DNA of 64,000 bases from Sphingorhabdus sp. SMR4y (GCF_002218195.1 NZ_CP022336.1:2723001-2787000); one strand, 5' to 3'; numbered from the stretch's first letter, positions 1 through 9,394 are shown. The notes: a model not told the origin generated them from the sequence alone. Made by a program: numbers and translations.

Positions 1-753
1 CGGGCCAAGACACTCGCTGACACATGGGACGCGGCGCGCACCCTGCTGTTTGTCAGCAATCCCAAGAAGGAAGTGGATATCGCGAAGGTCGAGGCGCAGC
101 TGCTTCGCACCTATGGCGCCGATGCCGAAGGCTGCAATCTGGCGATAAACTATGGCAAGCCGCCGCATGTCATTGCCGACACAGCGGAACAGCTGGACAG
201 TGATCTGATCATAGTCGGCGCTGCGCGTCACAATAATATCTCCGATTTTTTCCTCGGCACGGCGGTTGATCATCTGGTGCACCACGCCAAGGCTCCCGTG
301 CTGATCGTGAAGGAACGCCCGCGCGGCAATTATGACCGGATATTGGTAGCGACAGACTTTTCCGATTTTTCCGCCCATGCGCTGCGTACCGCACTGGATC
401 TGTTTCCGAACGCCAAAATCGACCTCGTGCACGCCTATCATGTCGCCTATGAAGCCTGGCTGAAATCCGATGGTGTTGCGGATGAGATGCTGGCCGATGC
501 GGAAAAGGACCTGCAGGACTTCATAGCCGGTCTGGACCTGCCGGAGAGCGCTGCATCGCGCGTCAGCCCGCAGCTCGTCGAAGGCAATTTGCACCAGTCG
601 GTGTACAATATGCTCGATAGCGGTGACTTTGATCTGCTGGTGCTCGGGACGCACGGGCGTGGCGGTTTCGTCATGGCAACCATCGGCAGCCGCGCCAGCG
701 AAATGATGGGCTGGTCGCCGGTCGATGTGCTGATGGTTAGAAAACCTTCGTAG
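1..753 (+). CDS. Universal stress protein, tandem UspA domains (5' end outside window)
   Basis: The reading frame is open from base 1, so the gene starts upstream of the window; an internal GTG at 73 would cut into the first domain and is not the likely start. Two UspA-type nucleotide-binding folds are visible. The first is partial and ends near the PVLIVKERP segment; the second begins at YDRILVATDFSD. The second domain ends with the ATP-binding loop GTHGRGGF followed by IGS and a terminal strand ending VLMVRK, typical of ATP-binding Usp proteins. Such proteins are cytoplasmic and act in survival under stress or growth arrest; the exact target is unknown. The gene is convergent with the membrane protein that follows, three bases away. 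Confidence 0.9.
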   Translation, partial: RAKTLADTWDAARTLLFVSNPKKEVDIAKVEAQLLRTYGADAEGCNLAINYGKPPHVIADTAEQLDSDLIIVGAARHNNISDFFLGTAVDHLVHHAKAPVLIVKERPRGNYDRILVATDFSDFSAHALRTALDLFPNAKIDLVHAYHVAYEAWLKSDGVADEMLADAEKDLQDFIAGLDLPESAASRVSPQLVEGNLHQSVYNMLDSGDFDLLVLGTHGRGGFVMATIGSRASEMMGWSPVDVLMVRKPS

Positions 754-756
754 ATC

Positions 757-1572
757 CTAGGCCAGCAGCTGATCACCAGCTTGTGGACGCGCTGTAGCGG
801 GCTCGCTGGTCAAGCGCCGGTACAGATGCCAGGTTGCGTGCCCCAGTACCGGGAGCACGACGAGCAGCCCCAGAAATAGCGGCAGCATGGCGACAAATAA
901 TGCTGTCGCAATCAAAATGGCCCAGATCAGCAATACAAATTTGTTGGAGCGTACGGATGCCAGGCTGACAATGATGGCGGTGATAAAATCGACATTGCGG
1001 TCCACCAGCATCGGCAGGCTGATGACCGTAATCGCATAAAAGGCCAGCGCCATCAGCGCGCCGACGACACCGCCCACCAGCAACATCATCAGACCCGCAC
1101 CCGTGGCCAGAAGCGCGATCGATTCCGACCCGATACCGGACTCGGCCAGAAAGATCGCGAATATTCCGTGCGCGACCATCAGCCAGAAGCCGAAAGCGAC
1201 AAACAGGATGACGCCCATGCTCAATATCTGCTCGTCGCCGCGTCCGCGCAAGGCTCCGAGAATTGCGCGCCAGCTCATAGGCAGGCCGGCTTCTCGCCGG
1301 CGACTCACTTCATACAGGCCAACGGCAACAAATGGCGCGAGCAGGGGAAAGCCCGCAGCCGCCGGGACCAGCCACGCGACTTCGCCGCGTTCGAACAGGG
1401 CAAAATAAATGAACATACCGGCGCCGACATAGATGGCGGCGAAAAACAGCCCGAAAGCCGGATAGGCTCTGAAATCATTCCAGCCTGCTACCAGTGCGGC
1501 GCGCAGATCGCTCAGCGCCAGATCGCTGGCTACCGAGGTCGGTACAATCTGTGCCTGTTTGCCTGTGCTCAC
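757..1572 (-). CDS. DUF2189-type integral membrane protein
   Basis: About 271 residues with six or so hydrophobic helices, including AFGLFFAAIYVGAGMFIYF and a C-terminal pair ending in VVLPVLGHATWHLYRRL. The pattern and the closing GHATWHLYRR motif match the DUF2189 family of uncharacterised inner-membrane proteins. The start is a GTG at 1572 preceded by GGAGGAG; a longer frame reaches 1725 but would overlap the upstream gene's stop and has no better ribosome site. Function is unknown. It follows a short-chain dehydrogenase on the same strand after a 110-base gap. Confidence 0.8.
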   Translation of the reverse strand: MSTGKQAQIVPTSVASDLALSDLRAALVAGWNDFRAYPAFGLFFAAIYVGAGMFIYFALFERGEVAWLVPAAAGFPLLAPFVAVGLYEVSRRREAGLPMSWRAILGALRGRGDEQILSMGVILFVAFGFWLMVAHGIFAIFLAESGIGSESIALLATGAGLMMLLVGGVVGALMALAFYAITVISLPMLVDRNVDFITAIIVSLASVRSNKFVLLIWAILIATALFVAMLPLFLGLLVVLPVLGHATWHLYRRLTSEPATARPQAGDQLLA

Positions 1573-1682
1573 GACATCTCCTCCCCACGGAAATATAGGG
1601 AGAGAATGCAGCAAGTTGCGGATCATTACAAGTTTCGGCGGACCAGTGGACGGTTTGGCACCATATAAATTGGCCAGGAGTG

Positions 1683-2450
1683 TCAGGGCTTGCCAGCGAT
1701 CCGGATGCACTGGCCGGTTACCCATTCCGATGCCGGTGCGCAGAGATAAAGCGTCAGCGCGCCGATATCCTGCGGTGTACCCAATCGCCCGGCGGGCAGG
1801 CCGAGCGTGTCTTCAAAACCGACAAAATCCTCGTCGGTCATGTTCAGCGCCTTTTTCACCGTGTCGGTCGGAACAAAGCCCGGAAGGATCGCGTTGACCC
1901 GCGTTTTCGGACCGAGCTCATGGGCGAGCGTCTTGGTCAGCATCAGTACACCGGCCTTGGCAGCGCTATAATGGCCGCTGCCGGGAAACGGCTCTTCTGC
2001 GGCCAGAGAGGATGTGTTGACGATCCGGCTGCCTTCGCCGAAATGCTTGCAGGCGGCGCGCACGCCATGGAAAACCGATGTCAAATTGGTCGCCAGCGTT
2101 CTGTCCCATTCCGCTTCGTCCAGTTCCGTCAGCGGTGCGGATACCAGAGAGCCGCCGGCATTATTGACCCAGATGTCAAGCCTGCCAAATTCGTCGATCG
2201 CGCGCTGGGCGAGTTTTTCCATATCCTCGGCGCTGGTGACATCGGTTGCATGGGCAATTGCCCGTCCGCTGCTGTTGCTGGTATTGATTTCATCGGCCAC
2301 GCGGCTGATCTCGTCGATACTCCGCGAAGCGCAGACGATATTGCAACCGGCATCGGCCAGGGTCTTGGCCATGCCCTCGCCAATGCCCCGGCCGGCGCCG
2401 GTGATAACGGCGGTTTCTCCCGTGAGGTCGAACAGCGGATTGGTCATCAT
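1683..2450 (-). CDS. Short-chain dehydrogenase/reductase (SDR)
   Basis: A 255-residue classical SDR, normal family length. The NAD(P)-binding motif TGAGRGIG is at residues 17-24, the NNAG motif near 96-99, the serine motif NTSS near 145-148, and the catalytic Tyr161-x3-Lys165. The protein ends with the usual GQCIRIAGK-type C-terminus. Such enzymes oxidise a secondary alcohol or reduce a ketone; the position among acyl-CoA dehydrogenases suggests a hydroxyacyl or cyclic-alcohol intermediate, but the substrate cannot be read from sequence. A palindromic repeat separates it from the upstream molybdopterin enzyme on the same strand. Confidence 0.88.
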   Translation of the reverse strand: MMTNPLFDLTGETAVITGAGRGIGEGMAKTLADAGCNIVCASRSIDEISRVADEINTSNSSGRAIAHATDVTSAEDMEKLAQRAIDEFGRLDIWVNNAGGSLVSAPLTELDEAEWDRTLATNLTSVFHGVRAACKHFGEGSRIVNTSSLAAEEPFPGSGHYSAAKAGVLMLTKTLAHELGPKTRVNAILPGFVPTDTVKKALNMTDEDFVGFEDTLGLPAGRLGTPQDIGALTLYLCAPASEWVTGQCIRIAGKP

Positions 2451-2468
2451 GTGTCTCCTAAAAAGTTA

Positions 2469-2560
2469 CCGTTCGCCCTGATCTTGTCGAGCCGCAGGCT
2501 ACCGAAGGTGCACGGCCGTTCGCGTCAAGTCCGATGCTTCGACAGGCTCAGCTCGACCGG
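2469..2560. repeat. Interspersed palindromic repeat, degenerate copy
   Basis: A worn copy of the repeat family whose best copies read CCGTTCG..CTGAGCTTGTCGAAG and, inverted, TTCGACAGGCTCA..CGAACGG. Here both inner arms are visible (gatcttgtcgagc and gcttcgacaggctcag) but the outer arms have drifted. It lies between the SDR and the molybdopterin oxidoreductase. Confidence 0.7.
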
Positions 2561-2578
2561 ATTTCCTCCCGAGCTCGA

Positions 2579-4813
2579 TTACTCCGCCGCTTCCAGCTCT
2601 GCATTGGCCTGCTTCGCTCTTACCCGAATGGGAATCGCGCTCATCAGGGGTATGCCGGTGCGCTTGTCAAAGTCGCGGTCGTTGAAGGAGAGCCGTCCGG
2701 TATTACCGCCTTCGCCCAGGGGGTCTTCTTTCTCGTCCGGATTGGTGCCCCAGCTATGCGGTGTGGAGACGCAGCCGGCGCGTACGGTCTTGTCGGCCTT
2801 GGCAACGCAGCTGATGAAAGCGCGGGCCGATTCCAGTTCGATCGGCTGGTCCTCGGATAGTCCCAATGATTCCATATCGGCCGGGTTCATGAAGGCGGGG
2901 TGGTGCGGTACACGTTTGCGCTGCACCGGATCTTCGTGCCAGTTGCTGTTGTGGATTGCGGTCATCCGCCGTCCGATCATCCGGAACGGGAATTCCCCGT
3001 CCTCGACCGGTTCGCCCAGCCTGGCGGCATATTCGGAAAGCTCTTCCATCATCGCGGCATTGCCGACCGACAGCTTGCCCTCCCAGCCCGCTGGCTTGGG
3101 TTGCACGAGCAGCGCCTGCGCTTCGACGATCTTGCCCTTCCGTACCTCTTCATCCTCATAGAGCTTTGCGATATCGGCGGGGCAGCCGTTGAGCGATGCG
3201 CTCCACGCGCTGATCGGATCGGGGGCCTCTCCGGGCGGGAAGGCCGTGGCCTTTTCCTCGCGTTCGTCGGGATGGGCGAGCAGGGCCCAGGACTTGACCT
3301 TGATCGTCTTGCCCATTTCCGAGGCCAGCGCATGGATGAACTGATATTCCTCGCACAGGTCGGAGCCTTCCGGCGACTTCATGATCGGCAGGCTGGCCTG
3401 AGCGTAATTATTCTCAAATCCCCAGCCGGCGCCAAAGCCGCCATAGATTTCCGGCGCGGCGGTATTGCCGTGCACTTCATAATGCAGCTTGGGTGCGATG
3501 ACATAATCGGCCAGTTCGGCGGTTTTCGACATGCGCGGGTCGATGCAGACGAGCAGGTCGAGCGCCTTCATCGCCTCGAACGTCTTCAGCTGGTCGGGCC
3601 ATGCGAGCATCGGGTTGCCGCCGAGGCAGATCAGCGCCTTCACCTGCTTGTCGCCGGGAGTCAGTATCTCGTCGGGCAGGGCCGAGGTCGGCATGCCGGA
3701 AATGCTCTGCTCGAGATCGCGGCTGTGCAATTTGCGGCCGAAACCCCAGGCCGGGATCGGGCCGGGCGTAGCGGCGATCGGCGGAGCGGGCTTGGTGAAC
3801 ACGCCGGTCCGACGGTTGAGATCGCCTTCGCGCAGCCAGTGTCCCATGATCGAGGTCAGCGCGAGATTGAGATATTCGGTAATATTGCCGCCGCCCGACA
3901 TATTGGTGCCGGTGCCGCCGCTGATGCTGGCCTTTTTCCAGCTGCCATACATGCGCGCCGCGCGCACGATATCTTCTGCCGCCACGCCCGCGCGGTCGGC
4001 GGCCGGTCCTGCATCGAAAGGTTGCACGGCTTTCTTCAGCGCTTCAAACCCGTCGACATCCCCGGCGACGAAATCCTTGTCATACAGCTCTTCGTTGATC
4101 ACCACTTTGGCAATCGCGCCGAGCAAAATCGGGTCCTGGCCGGGACGGCACTGCAGGTGGATGTCAGCCTGCCGCGCGCTGTCGGTCACCCGCGGATCGA
4201 TCACGATCAGCTGCATTCCGCGCTTCTTCGCATCGTGCAATTTCTTCGCCGGGTTCATGCCGAGACCGCCGTTCATCGAGACAACCGGATTGGTTCCGAT
4301 CAGCATCAGCCCGTCCCAGTCGCCGACCCGCGGCGCGCCGGCCAGCCACGGCCCGATCAGCGCGCGGGCGATGCCCTTGCCCGGCTGGTCGATGGTGACG
4401 CTGTCATAGACCGAGGTCGAACCGATCGCATCCATCAGCGCGAGCATGAAGGCATGGGCGTTGACATTATTATAGCCAAAGGTGCCGACATAGGAGGCGA
4501 CGCTGTCGGGGCCATGTTCCTCGACGATCCGCTCGAGCCGCGCGGCGATATCGCGCGCCGCATCGCGCCAGTGCACAGCCTGCTTTTCGCCATGCTTCAT
4601 CCCGGTATAGCTGGTCAGCAACCGTGTGTCGAAACTGTGGTAATTGGCCAGTTGCCGGCCCTTGATGCAGCTATAGCCTTCGAATTCCGGGTTATCCTTG
4701 TCGCCGTGAGTCTTCACCGGAACGCCGTCTTCGAAATCGACGATCAGGCCGCAATGTGCGTGACACGCCCTGCACATGACATGCTTCTGTCCGGTGAATG
4801 CTTCGCTGATCAT
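2579..4813 (-). CDS. Molybdopterin-dependent oxidoreductase (DMSO-reductase superfamily)
   Basis: A cytoplasmic 744-residue protein without a Tat signal. An N-terminal [4Fe-4S] ligand set is clear: Cys14, Cys17, Cys21 and Cys49. It is followed by the molybdopterin-guanine-dinucleotide binding core (MLIGTNPVVS, LIVIDPR, the ICLGGNP segment) and the C-terminal cofactor-binding domain with the SWGTNP region. Family members include formate dehydrogenases and other oxidoreductases; this one resembles stand-alone uncharacterised enzymes found with fatty-acid or terpenoid catabolic genes. The start at 4813 is chosen because GGAGAG sits just upstream; the ATG at 4825 would put that site inside the gene. 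It diverges from an acyl-CoA dehydrogenase, with a palindromic operator candidate between them. Confidence 0.85.
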   Translation of the reverse strand: MISEAFTGQKHVMCRACHAHCGLIVDFEDGVPVKTHGDKDNPEFEGYSCIKGRQLANYHSFDTRLLTSYTGMKHGEKQAVHWRDAARDIAARLERIVEEHGPDSVASYVGTFGYNNVNAHAFMLALMDAIGSTSVYDSVTIDQPGKGIARALIGPWLAGAPRVGDWDGLMLIGTNPVVSMNGGLGMNPAKKLHDAKKRGMQLIVIDPRVTDSARQADIHLQCRPGQDPILLGAIAKVVINEELYDKDFVAGDVDGFEALKKAVQPFDAGPAADRAGVAAEDIVRAARMYGSWKKASISGGTGTNMSGGGNITEYLNLALTSIMGHWLREGDLNRRTGVFTKPAPPIAATPGPIPAWGFGRKLHSRDLEQSISGMPTSALPDEILTPGDKQVKALICLGGNPMLAWPDQLKTFEAMKALDLLVCIDPRMSKTAELADYVIAPKLHYEVHGNTAAPEIYGGFGAGWGFENNYAQASLPIMKSPEGSDLCEEYQFIHALASEMGKTIKVKSWALLAHPDEREEKATAFPPGEAPDPISAWSASLNGCPADIAKLYEDEEVRKGKIVEAQALLVQPKPAGWEGKLSVGNAAMMEELSEYAARLGEPVEDGEFPFRMIGRRMTAIHNSNWHEDPVQRKRVPHHPAFMNPADMESLGLSEDQPIELESARAFISCVAKADKTVRAGCVSTPHSWGTNPDEKEDPLGEGGNTGRLSFNDRDFDKRTGIPLMSAIPIRVRAKQANAELEAAE

Positions 4814-4863
4814 ATTTCTCTCCACAGTCTAATTTAGCAGGGTGAGGCCATTGCTTTTTGCAA

Positions 4864-4881
4864 TTTAATCGTTCAATTAAC
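4864..4881. promoter_or_regulatory. Candidate TetR-type operator (copy 1)
   Basis: TTAATCG-TT-CAATTAA, arms of seven with a two-base spacer and one mismatch. It lies in the divergent gap between the molybdopterin oxidoreductase and the acyl-CoA dehydrogenase at 4957. Four related palindromes occur at 11676, 18826, 23328 and 33095. Confidence 0.6.
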
Positions 4882-4956
4882 CCAGCAGTGATTCAAGCAA
4901 TATCGCAGACGACGGGGCCGGACCACTGACCCTATTGATAAGAAGTTGGGAGCAAG

Positions 4957-6174
4957 ATGATGGCCGACAAACCGAGTGCAGCAGAACTGAAAGATTATGC
5001 CGAACAGGCGGACGCCTGGTTCAAGGAAAATACCGTGCGCGATCCCGGCTTCATGCTGCCATTGACCTTCATGGAAGTGTCGACCGACCAGCAGTTTGAC
5101 TTTCTCCAGGAGTGGCAGCGCAAGGTCTATGAAGCGGGTTATCTCGGTGCCAGCTGGCCGAAGGAATATGGCGGCGGTGGTTTGCACAGCGATTTTCAGC
5201 GTGTTGCTACCAGGGCGATGAAGAATTATGACGCGCCGATCATGCTCAACGCGATCGGCAACGGCTGGGCCGGACCGCTTATTCTCGATCTCGGCAGCGA
5301 GGAACAGAAGCAGAAATATATCAAGCCGATGCTCAGCGCCGAGGATATCTGGTGCCAGGGCTTTTCCGAACCGGAAAACGGGTCCGATCTCGGCAACGCA
5401 CAGCTGAAAGCCGTGAAAGAGGGCGATGAATATGTTCTCAACGGTTCCAAGATCTGGACCTCGCTCGGCGATCGCGCAAAATATATGATCCTGCTCGCGC
5501 GCACCGATTTCGATGCGCCGAACAAATATGCCGGACTTAGCTTTTTCCTCAACCCGATGAAGATCGACGGCATCACCACCAGCCGGATCAAGAAGCTGAC
5601 CGGCGAATATGGCTTCGTCCAGACCTTCTTCACCGACGCGCGCATTTCCGCCGACTGCCTGTTCGGCGGAGAGGGCAATGGCTGGTCGATGGCGATGAAG
5701 ACGCTGGAATATGAGCGTGGTGCCAAGGTCAAGCCGGTCGGCGGTTTTTTCGTCAAGGAACTGGACGTGATGGAAATTGTCGAGCTGGCGAAAAATTCGG
5801 TCCGCAACGGCAAGCCCTTGCTCGACGATCCGGTGATGCGCGACAAGATGACGCAATATATGATCGATATCCAGGCGCTGAATCTCAACAACACCCGCCG
5901 CCGGATGCCGCAGCTGATGCAGGACAAGCCAATGGGGCTGCCGCTGATGAACAAGCTGGCGCGCACCGAACTGATCCGCGAGCTGACCGAATTCTCGCTG
6001 GCGTTCCAGGGCACCAAGGCGGGCTATTATGTCGGCGATGAAAATGCGGTCGACGACGGTTACTGGCATCGCAGCTATCTCAACAGTTTTTCGGCCACAA
6101 TTGGCGGAGGCACTTCGGAGATCCAGCGCAATATTGTCGCGGAACATGCGCTCGGATTGCCGAAAACGAGATAA
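4957..6174 (+). CDS. Acyl-CoA dehydrogenase, large-subunit type
   Basis: A 405-residue FAD flavoprotein of the acyl-CoA dehydrogenase family, which introduces a 2,3 double bond into acyl-CoA. The middle domain has WCQGFSEPENGSDL and WTSLGDRAKYMILLART, the FAD and substrate signatures, and the C-terminus has the GGGTSEIQRN motif seen in the larger partner of heteromeric steroid-type dehydrogenases. The usual catalytic glutamate position just before GT is a glycine, so the base must lie elsewhere or in the partner. Two ATGs at 4957 and 4960 follow GGGAG; the first is given. The gene at 6296 is its likely partner, with a palindromic repeat between. Confidence 0.9.
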   Translation: MMADKPSAAELKDYAEQADAWFKENTVRDPGFMLPLTFMEVSTDQQFDFLQEWQRKVYEAGYLGASWPKEYGGGGLHSDFQRVATRAMKNYDAPIMLNAIGNGWAGPLILDLGSEEQKQKYIKPMLSAEDIWCQGFSEPENGSDLGNAQLKAVKEGDEYVLNGSKIWTSLGDRAKYMILLARTDFDAPNKYAGLSFFLNPMKIDGITTSRIKKLTGEYGFVQTFFTDARISADCLFGGEGNGWSMAMKTLEYERGAKVKPVGGFFVKELDVMEIVELAKNSVRNGKPLLDDPVMRDKMTQYMIDIQALNLNNTRRRMPQLMQDKPMGLPLMNKLARTELIRELTEFSLAFQGTKAGYYVGDENAVDDGYWHRSYLNSFSATIGGGTSEIQRNIVAEHALGLPKTR

Positions 6175-6192
6175 ATCTGGAGCCGTGAACCG

Positions 6193-6263
6193 CCGTTCGT
6201 CCTGAGCTTGTCGAAGGACCGGTTGCGACGAGAGAAATGGTTCGACAGGCTCACCACGAACGG
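6193..6263. repeat. Interspersed palindromic repeat
   Basis: A well-preserved copy: CCGTTCGTCCTGAGCTTGTC on the left and an inverted arm ending TTCGACAGGCTCACCACGAA-CGG on the right. It sits between two co-directional acyl-CoA dehydrogenase genes, inside what looks like one transcription unit. Confidence 0.85.
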
Positions 6264-6295
6264 TCTTGCGACCAATTTGGGAATTGAGGATATAT

Positions 6296-7420
6296 ATGGA
6301 TAATCTAGGCACAATCGGGACTACCGAAGAGCAGATCGAACTGATGGATGTGGCGACCAATTTCTGCCGTGACAAAAGCCCGGTCGACAAGGTGCGCGCG
6401 CTGATCGACGACGATCTGGGCTATGATCCGGATGTCTGGCGTGAAATTGGCGAGCTCGGCTGGCTCGCGATCGCGATTCCCGAAGCGCATGACGGAGTCG
6501 GCCTGTCGATGGCCGAAGTCGTGCCGATCGCCGAGCAGATGGGCCGCAACCTGATGAGCACGCCCTTTGGTTCGACCACGCTGGCGGCGCAGGCTCTGCT
6601 GGCCGGCGGCAGCGAAGCGCAGCAGGCCGCATGGTTGCCGAAGATTGCAGCAGGCGCAGCGGCGACGCTGGCGCTACGTGAAGATAATGGCGACTGGGAC
6701 CTGTCCAATATCGAGGCGACCGGTACCGTGAGCGGCAACAGCGTCAGTCTGTCCGGCAAGAAGCAGCTGGTGCTCTGGGCCGACAGCGCCGATCTGATCA
6801 TCGCTTCGGTCAAAATCGACGGTGCGGTCGGCTTCGCCCTGATCGAGCGCTCGGGGCTGCCCGAAGGTGCGCTGCGCCGCGAAACGGTGATCGACGAAAC
6901 GGCGCGCAGCTATGAAGTGAATCTCGATGGCGTGACCGTCTCGGCCGATGCCCTGTTCGACGCATCGCGGACTCGCGAGACGCTGGAGAAAATCGAGCTG
7001 GCGGCGGGCCTGATCCATGCCGCGGAAATGACTGGCGGGGCGCAGTCGGTGATCGATTATACGCTGGAATATCTCAAGACCCGCAAACAGTTCGGCAAGA
7101 TTATCGGCAGCTATCAGGCGCTGAAACATCCGACGGTGAACAATTATGTCGAATATGAAAAAGCGCGCACGCATCTGTACAGCGCCGCGCACAGCTGGGG
7201 CGAGCAGGGCCGCGGCGAGGTTGCCGTCCGCATGGCAGCCGCGCAATCCCACGCGAGCTATTCCACCGCTGCGGATCGGGCGATCCAGTTTCACGGCGGC
7301 TTCGGTTTCACCCATGATTGCGATGCGCAATTGCACCGGCGCAAGGCGATTTTGTCAGGTGCGCTGATCGGCGATGCGGCCTACCAGCGGTCGAAACTGG
7401 CCAATCTGTTGTTCGATTAG
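6296..7420 (+). CDS. Acyl-CoA dehydrogenase, small-subunit type
   Basis: A 374-residue acyl-CoA dehydrogenase with the N-terminal helical domain, a weak middle domain and the C-terminal motif FHGGFGFTHDCDAQLHRR typical of the smaller partner in alpha2beta2 acyl-CoA dehydrogenases. The start at 6296 has GAGGA six bases upstream; an in-frame TTG at 6266 lies in the repeat edge and is less likely. It is paired with the gene at 4957 and followed by an enoyl-CoA hydratase, which is the next step of beta-oxidation. Confidence 0.88.
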   Translation: MDNLGTIGTTEEQIELMDVATNFCRDKSPVDKVRALIDDDLGYDPDVWREIGELGWLAIAIPEAHDGVGLSMAEVVPIAEQMGRNLMSTPFGSTTLAAQALLAGGSEAQQAAWLPKIAAGAAATLALREDNGDWDLSNIEATGTVSGNSVSLSGKKQLVLWADSADLIIASVKIDGAVGFALIERSGLPEGALRRETVIDETARSYEVNLDGVTVSADALFDASRTRETLEKIELAAGLIHAAEMTGGAQSVIDYTLEYLKTRKQFGKIIGSYQALKHPTVNNYVEYEKARTHLYSAAHSWGEQGRGEVAVRMAAAQSHASYSTAADRAIQFHGGFGFTHDCDAQLHRRKAILSGALIGDAAYQRSKLANLLFD

Positions 7421-7431
7421 GGTAAAATTTG

Positions 7432-7502
7432 CCGTTCGTCCTGAGCTTGTCGAAGGACAGCGCTAGTCGATAGGCGAACTTCGAAAGGCTCAGTGCGAAC
7501 GG
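7432..7502. repeat. Interspersed palindromic repeat
   Basis: Left arm CCGTTCGTCCTGAGCTTGTC, right arm with a worn inner part (cttcgaaaggctcag) and TGCGAACGG end. It separates the acyl-CoA dehydrogenase from the enoyl-CoA hydratase on the same strand. Confidence 0.85.
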
Positions 7503-7524
7503 GTAAAAAATAAGGAGAAAGAAT

Positions 7525-8283
7525 ATGTCTGAAGTACTCACCGAGATCCAGGACGGTTTCATCATCGTCACCATCAACCGGCCCGACGCCAAAAACGCGA
7601 TGACCAAGGCGGCCGCCGAAGGCATTCGCGCGGCGATGGAGCAGCTCGACAATGACAACAGCCTCAACGCCGGCATCCTCACCGGCGCTGGCGGGACATT
7701 CTGTTCCGGCATGGACCTCAAGGGATTTCTGCGCGGTGAAACGCCATCGGTCAAAGGCTATGGTTTTGGCGGGATCACCGAAAAGGGTCCGGAAAAGCCA
7801 TTGATCGCCGCGGTTGAAGGCTATGCACTGGCCGGTGGTCTGGAACTGGCGCTGGCTTGTGATCTGTGCGTCGCCAATGTCAACGCGAAATTCGGTATTC
7901 CCGAAGTCAAGCGCAGCCTGGTGGCGGCAGCGGGCGGCGTGATCAAGCTGCAGCAGCTTGTCGGCAAGCGGGTTGCCATGGAATGGGCGCTGACCGGTGA
8001 CTTCTTCTCCGCGCAGCGCGCTTATGAAGTTGGCTTCGTCAACCGCGTGACCGAAGGCGCTGCGATTGACGCGGCGATCGAACTGGCGACCACGGTGGCG
8101 GCGAACGGCCCGCTGGCGCTGAAAGCGACCAAGAAAATCATCAACGAGAGCTACGATTGGACCAGCGAGGAAGCGTGGAAGAAACAGGCTGAAATCACCA
8201 AGCCCGTATTCACCTCCAAGGACGCGCAGGAAGGTTCGCTCGCTTTCGCCCAGAAGCGGAAGCCCGACTGGAAGGGTGAATAA
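7525..8283 (+). CDS. Enoyl-CoA hydratase/isomerase (crotonase family)
   Basis: A 252-residue crotonase-fold enzyme expected to hydrate or isomerise the enoyl-CoA made by the preceding dehydrogenases. The first oxyanion-hole segment is FCSGMDLKGF and the second is AAVEGYALAGGLELALACD; the C-terminal trimerisation helix ends QKRKPDWKG. The ATG at 7525 is preceded by AAGGAGA. The gene runs nine bases ahead of an alpha/beta hydrolase on the same strand, so the two are probably cotranscribed. The exact substrate is not evident. Confidence 0.9.
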   Translation: MSEVLTEIQDGFIIVTINRPDAKNAMTKAAAEGIRAAMEQLDNDNSLNAGILTGAGGTFCSGMDLKGFLRGETPSVKGYGFGGITEKGPEKPLIAAVEGYALAGGLELALACDLCVANVNAKFGIPEVKRSLVAAAGGVIKLQQLVGKRVAMEWALTGDFFSAQRAYEVGFVNRVTEGAAIDAAIELATTVAANGPLALKATKKIINESYDWTSEEAWKKQAEITKPVFTSKDAQEGSLAFAQKRKPDWKGE

Positions 8284-8292
8284 GCGCGGCTC

Positions 8293-9243
8293 ATGGCAAG
8301 CAGTGATATTGTAGATCAGTGGGCAGCGTCGCACGACCTGCCCGCATGGTTTCTGCGCGCAATGGACGTGCCGCGCGAGGACAGTTTTGTCGAAGTCGAC
8401 GGGCACCAGGTGCACTATTTTCGATGGGGTCAGCGCGGCAAGCCGCCGCTGCTGATGACCCACGGCTTTCTTGCCCATGCGCGCTGCTTTGCCTTTATCG
8501 CGCCGTTTCTGGCCGAGGAATATGATATTATCGCCTATGATCTCGCCGGCATGGGGGAAAGCGAGATGATTCCCGACTGCGACAGTCTCAAGCGGGCCGA
8601 GCGGATGGTAGAGATCGCCGATGCGCTTGATCTGTTTTCCGGACCGGTCAAACCCAAGATTATCGCGCACAGTTTCGGTTCCGGGGTCGCTCTGCAAGTA
8701 ATGGAACTGGCCGGCGAGCGATTTGGCGGGCTGGTGATCTGCGACCTGATGGTCTTGCGGCCCGAGCGGTTGCGGGCACGTTTCGAAGCGGGCGGCGGAC
8801 CGCCGGGATCGGGTCGGTCGGATCGGCCGAACAAGGTCTATCCCGACTATCAAACGGCCTATGGGCGTTTTGTCCTGTCTCCGCCGCAGGCCGTGCAACA
8901 ACCGTTCCTGTTCGATTATATGGCCTATCATTCGCTTCGTCCTGCCGGGGACGGCGGCTGGTCCTGGAAATTCGATCCGATGGTGTTTTATCGCCATGAC
9001 GCCGATCAGACCAAATGGCTGCAGACCGGGCAGCGCATCGTCGACCTGCCGCACCGGCTGGCGATCGTCTATGGCGAGAACAGCGAGCTGTTCGACAATG
9101 ACAGCGCGGCCTATCTGCGCGAACTGGGCGGCGACCATATTCCGATAATCGCGATTCCCGAGGCGGAACATCATCTGATGCTCGACCAGCCGCTGGCTCT
9201 GGTCACGGCATTGCGGTCAATATTGGCGCTTTGGGCGGAATAA
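8293..9243 (+). CDS. Alpha/beta hydrolase
   Basis: A 316-residue alpha/beta-fold hydrolase. The oxyanion strand LLMTHGFLAH, the nucleophile elbow AHSFGSGVAL (Ser in G/H-x-S-x-G context) and the C-terminal histidine in PEAEHHLML are all present, so it is likely active. It could be an esterase, thioesterase, C-C bond hydrolase or epoxide hydrolase; the sequence does not decide. It closes the acyl-CoA dehydrogenase-crotonase gene set at 4957-9243. Confidence 0.82.
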   Translation: MASSDIVDQWAASHDLPAWFLRAMDVPREDSFVEVDGHQVHYFRWGQRGKPPLLMTHGFLAHARCFAFIAPFLAEEYDIIAYDLAGMGESEMIPDCDSLKRAERMVEIADALDLFSGPVKPKIIAHSFGSGVALQVMELAGERFGGLVICDLMVLRPERLRARFEAGGGPPGSGRSDRPNKVYPDYQTAYGRFVLSPPQAVQQPFLFDYMAYHSLRPAGDGGWSWKFDPMVFYRHDADQTKWLQTGQRIVDLPHRLAIVYGENSELFDNDSAAYLRELGGDHIPIIAIPEAEHHLMLDQPLALVTALRSILALWAE

Positions 9244-9394
9244 TCGCCGGTTAGCTGATCGCCAGATGAACCATATCGGGCTGTTGCGACAATATGGTAC
9301 AAAAAACCGGGAATCTGACAAAGGCCTGCGACAGGTCTCCCCTATTTCTACTGCTGACGCCGCAGTTGGCGCCAGATAGAAAAAGGAATTCAGC

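Noticed and set aside
2900-4837. Long plus-strand open frame opposite the molybdopterin oxidoreductase
   Set aside because: It is antisense to a gene with intact cofactor motifs; the product is low-complexity and unlike any family.
4873-6390. Long minus-strand open frame opposite the first acyl-CoA dehydrogenase
   Set aside because: It mirrors a clear acyl-CoA dehydrogenase on the plus strand, contains translated palindromic repeat, and has no recognisable domain.
6193-7502. Palindromic repeats at 6193 and 7432 as terminators
   Set aside because: They are long imperfect palindromes without a following T-run and match the interspersed repeat family.
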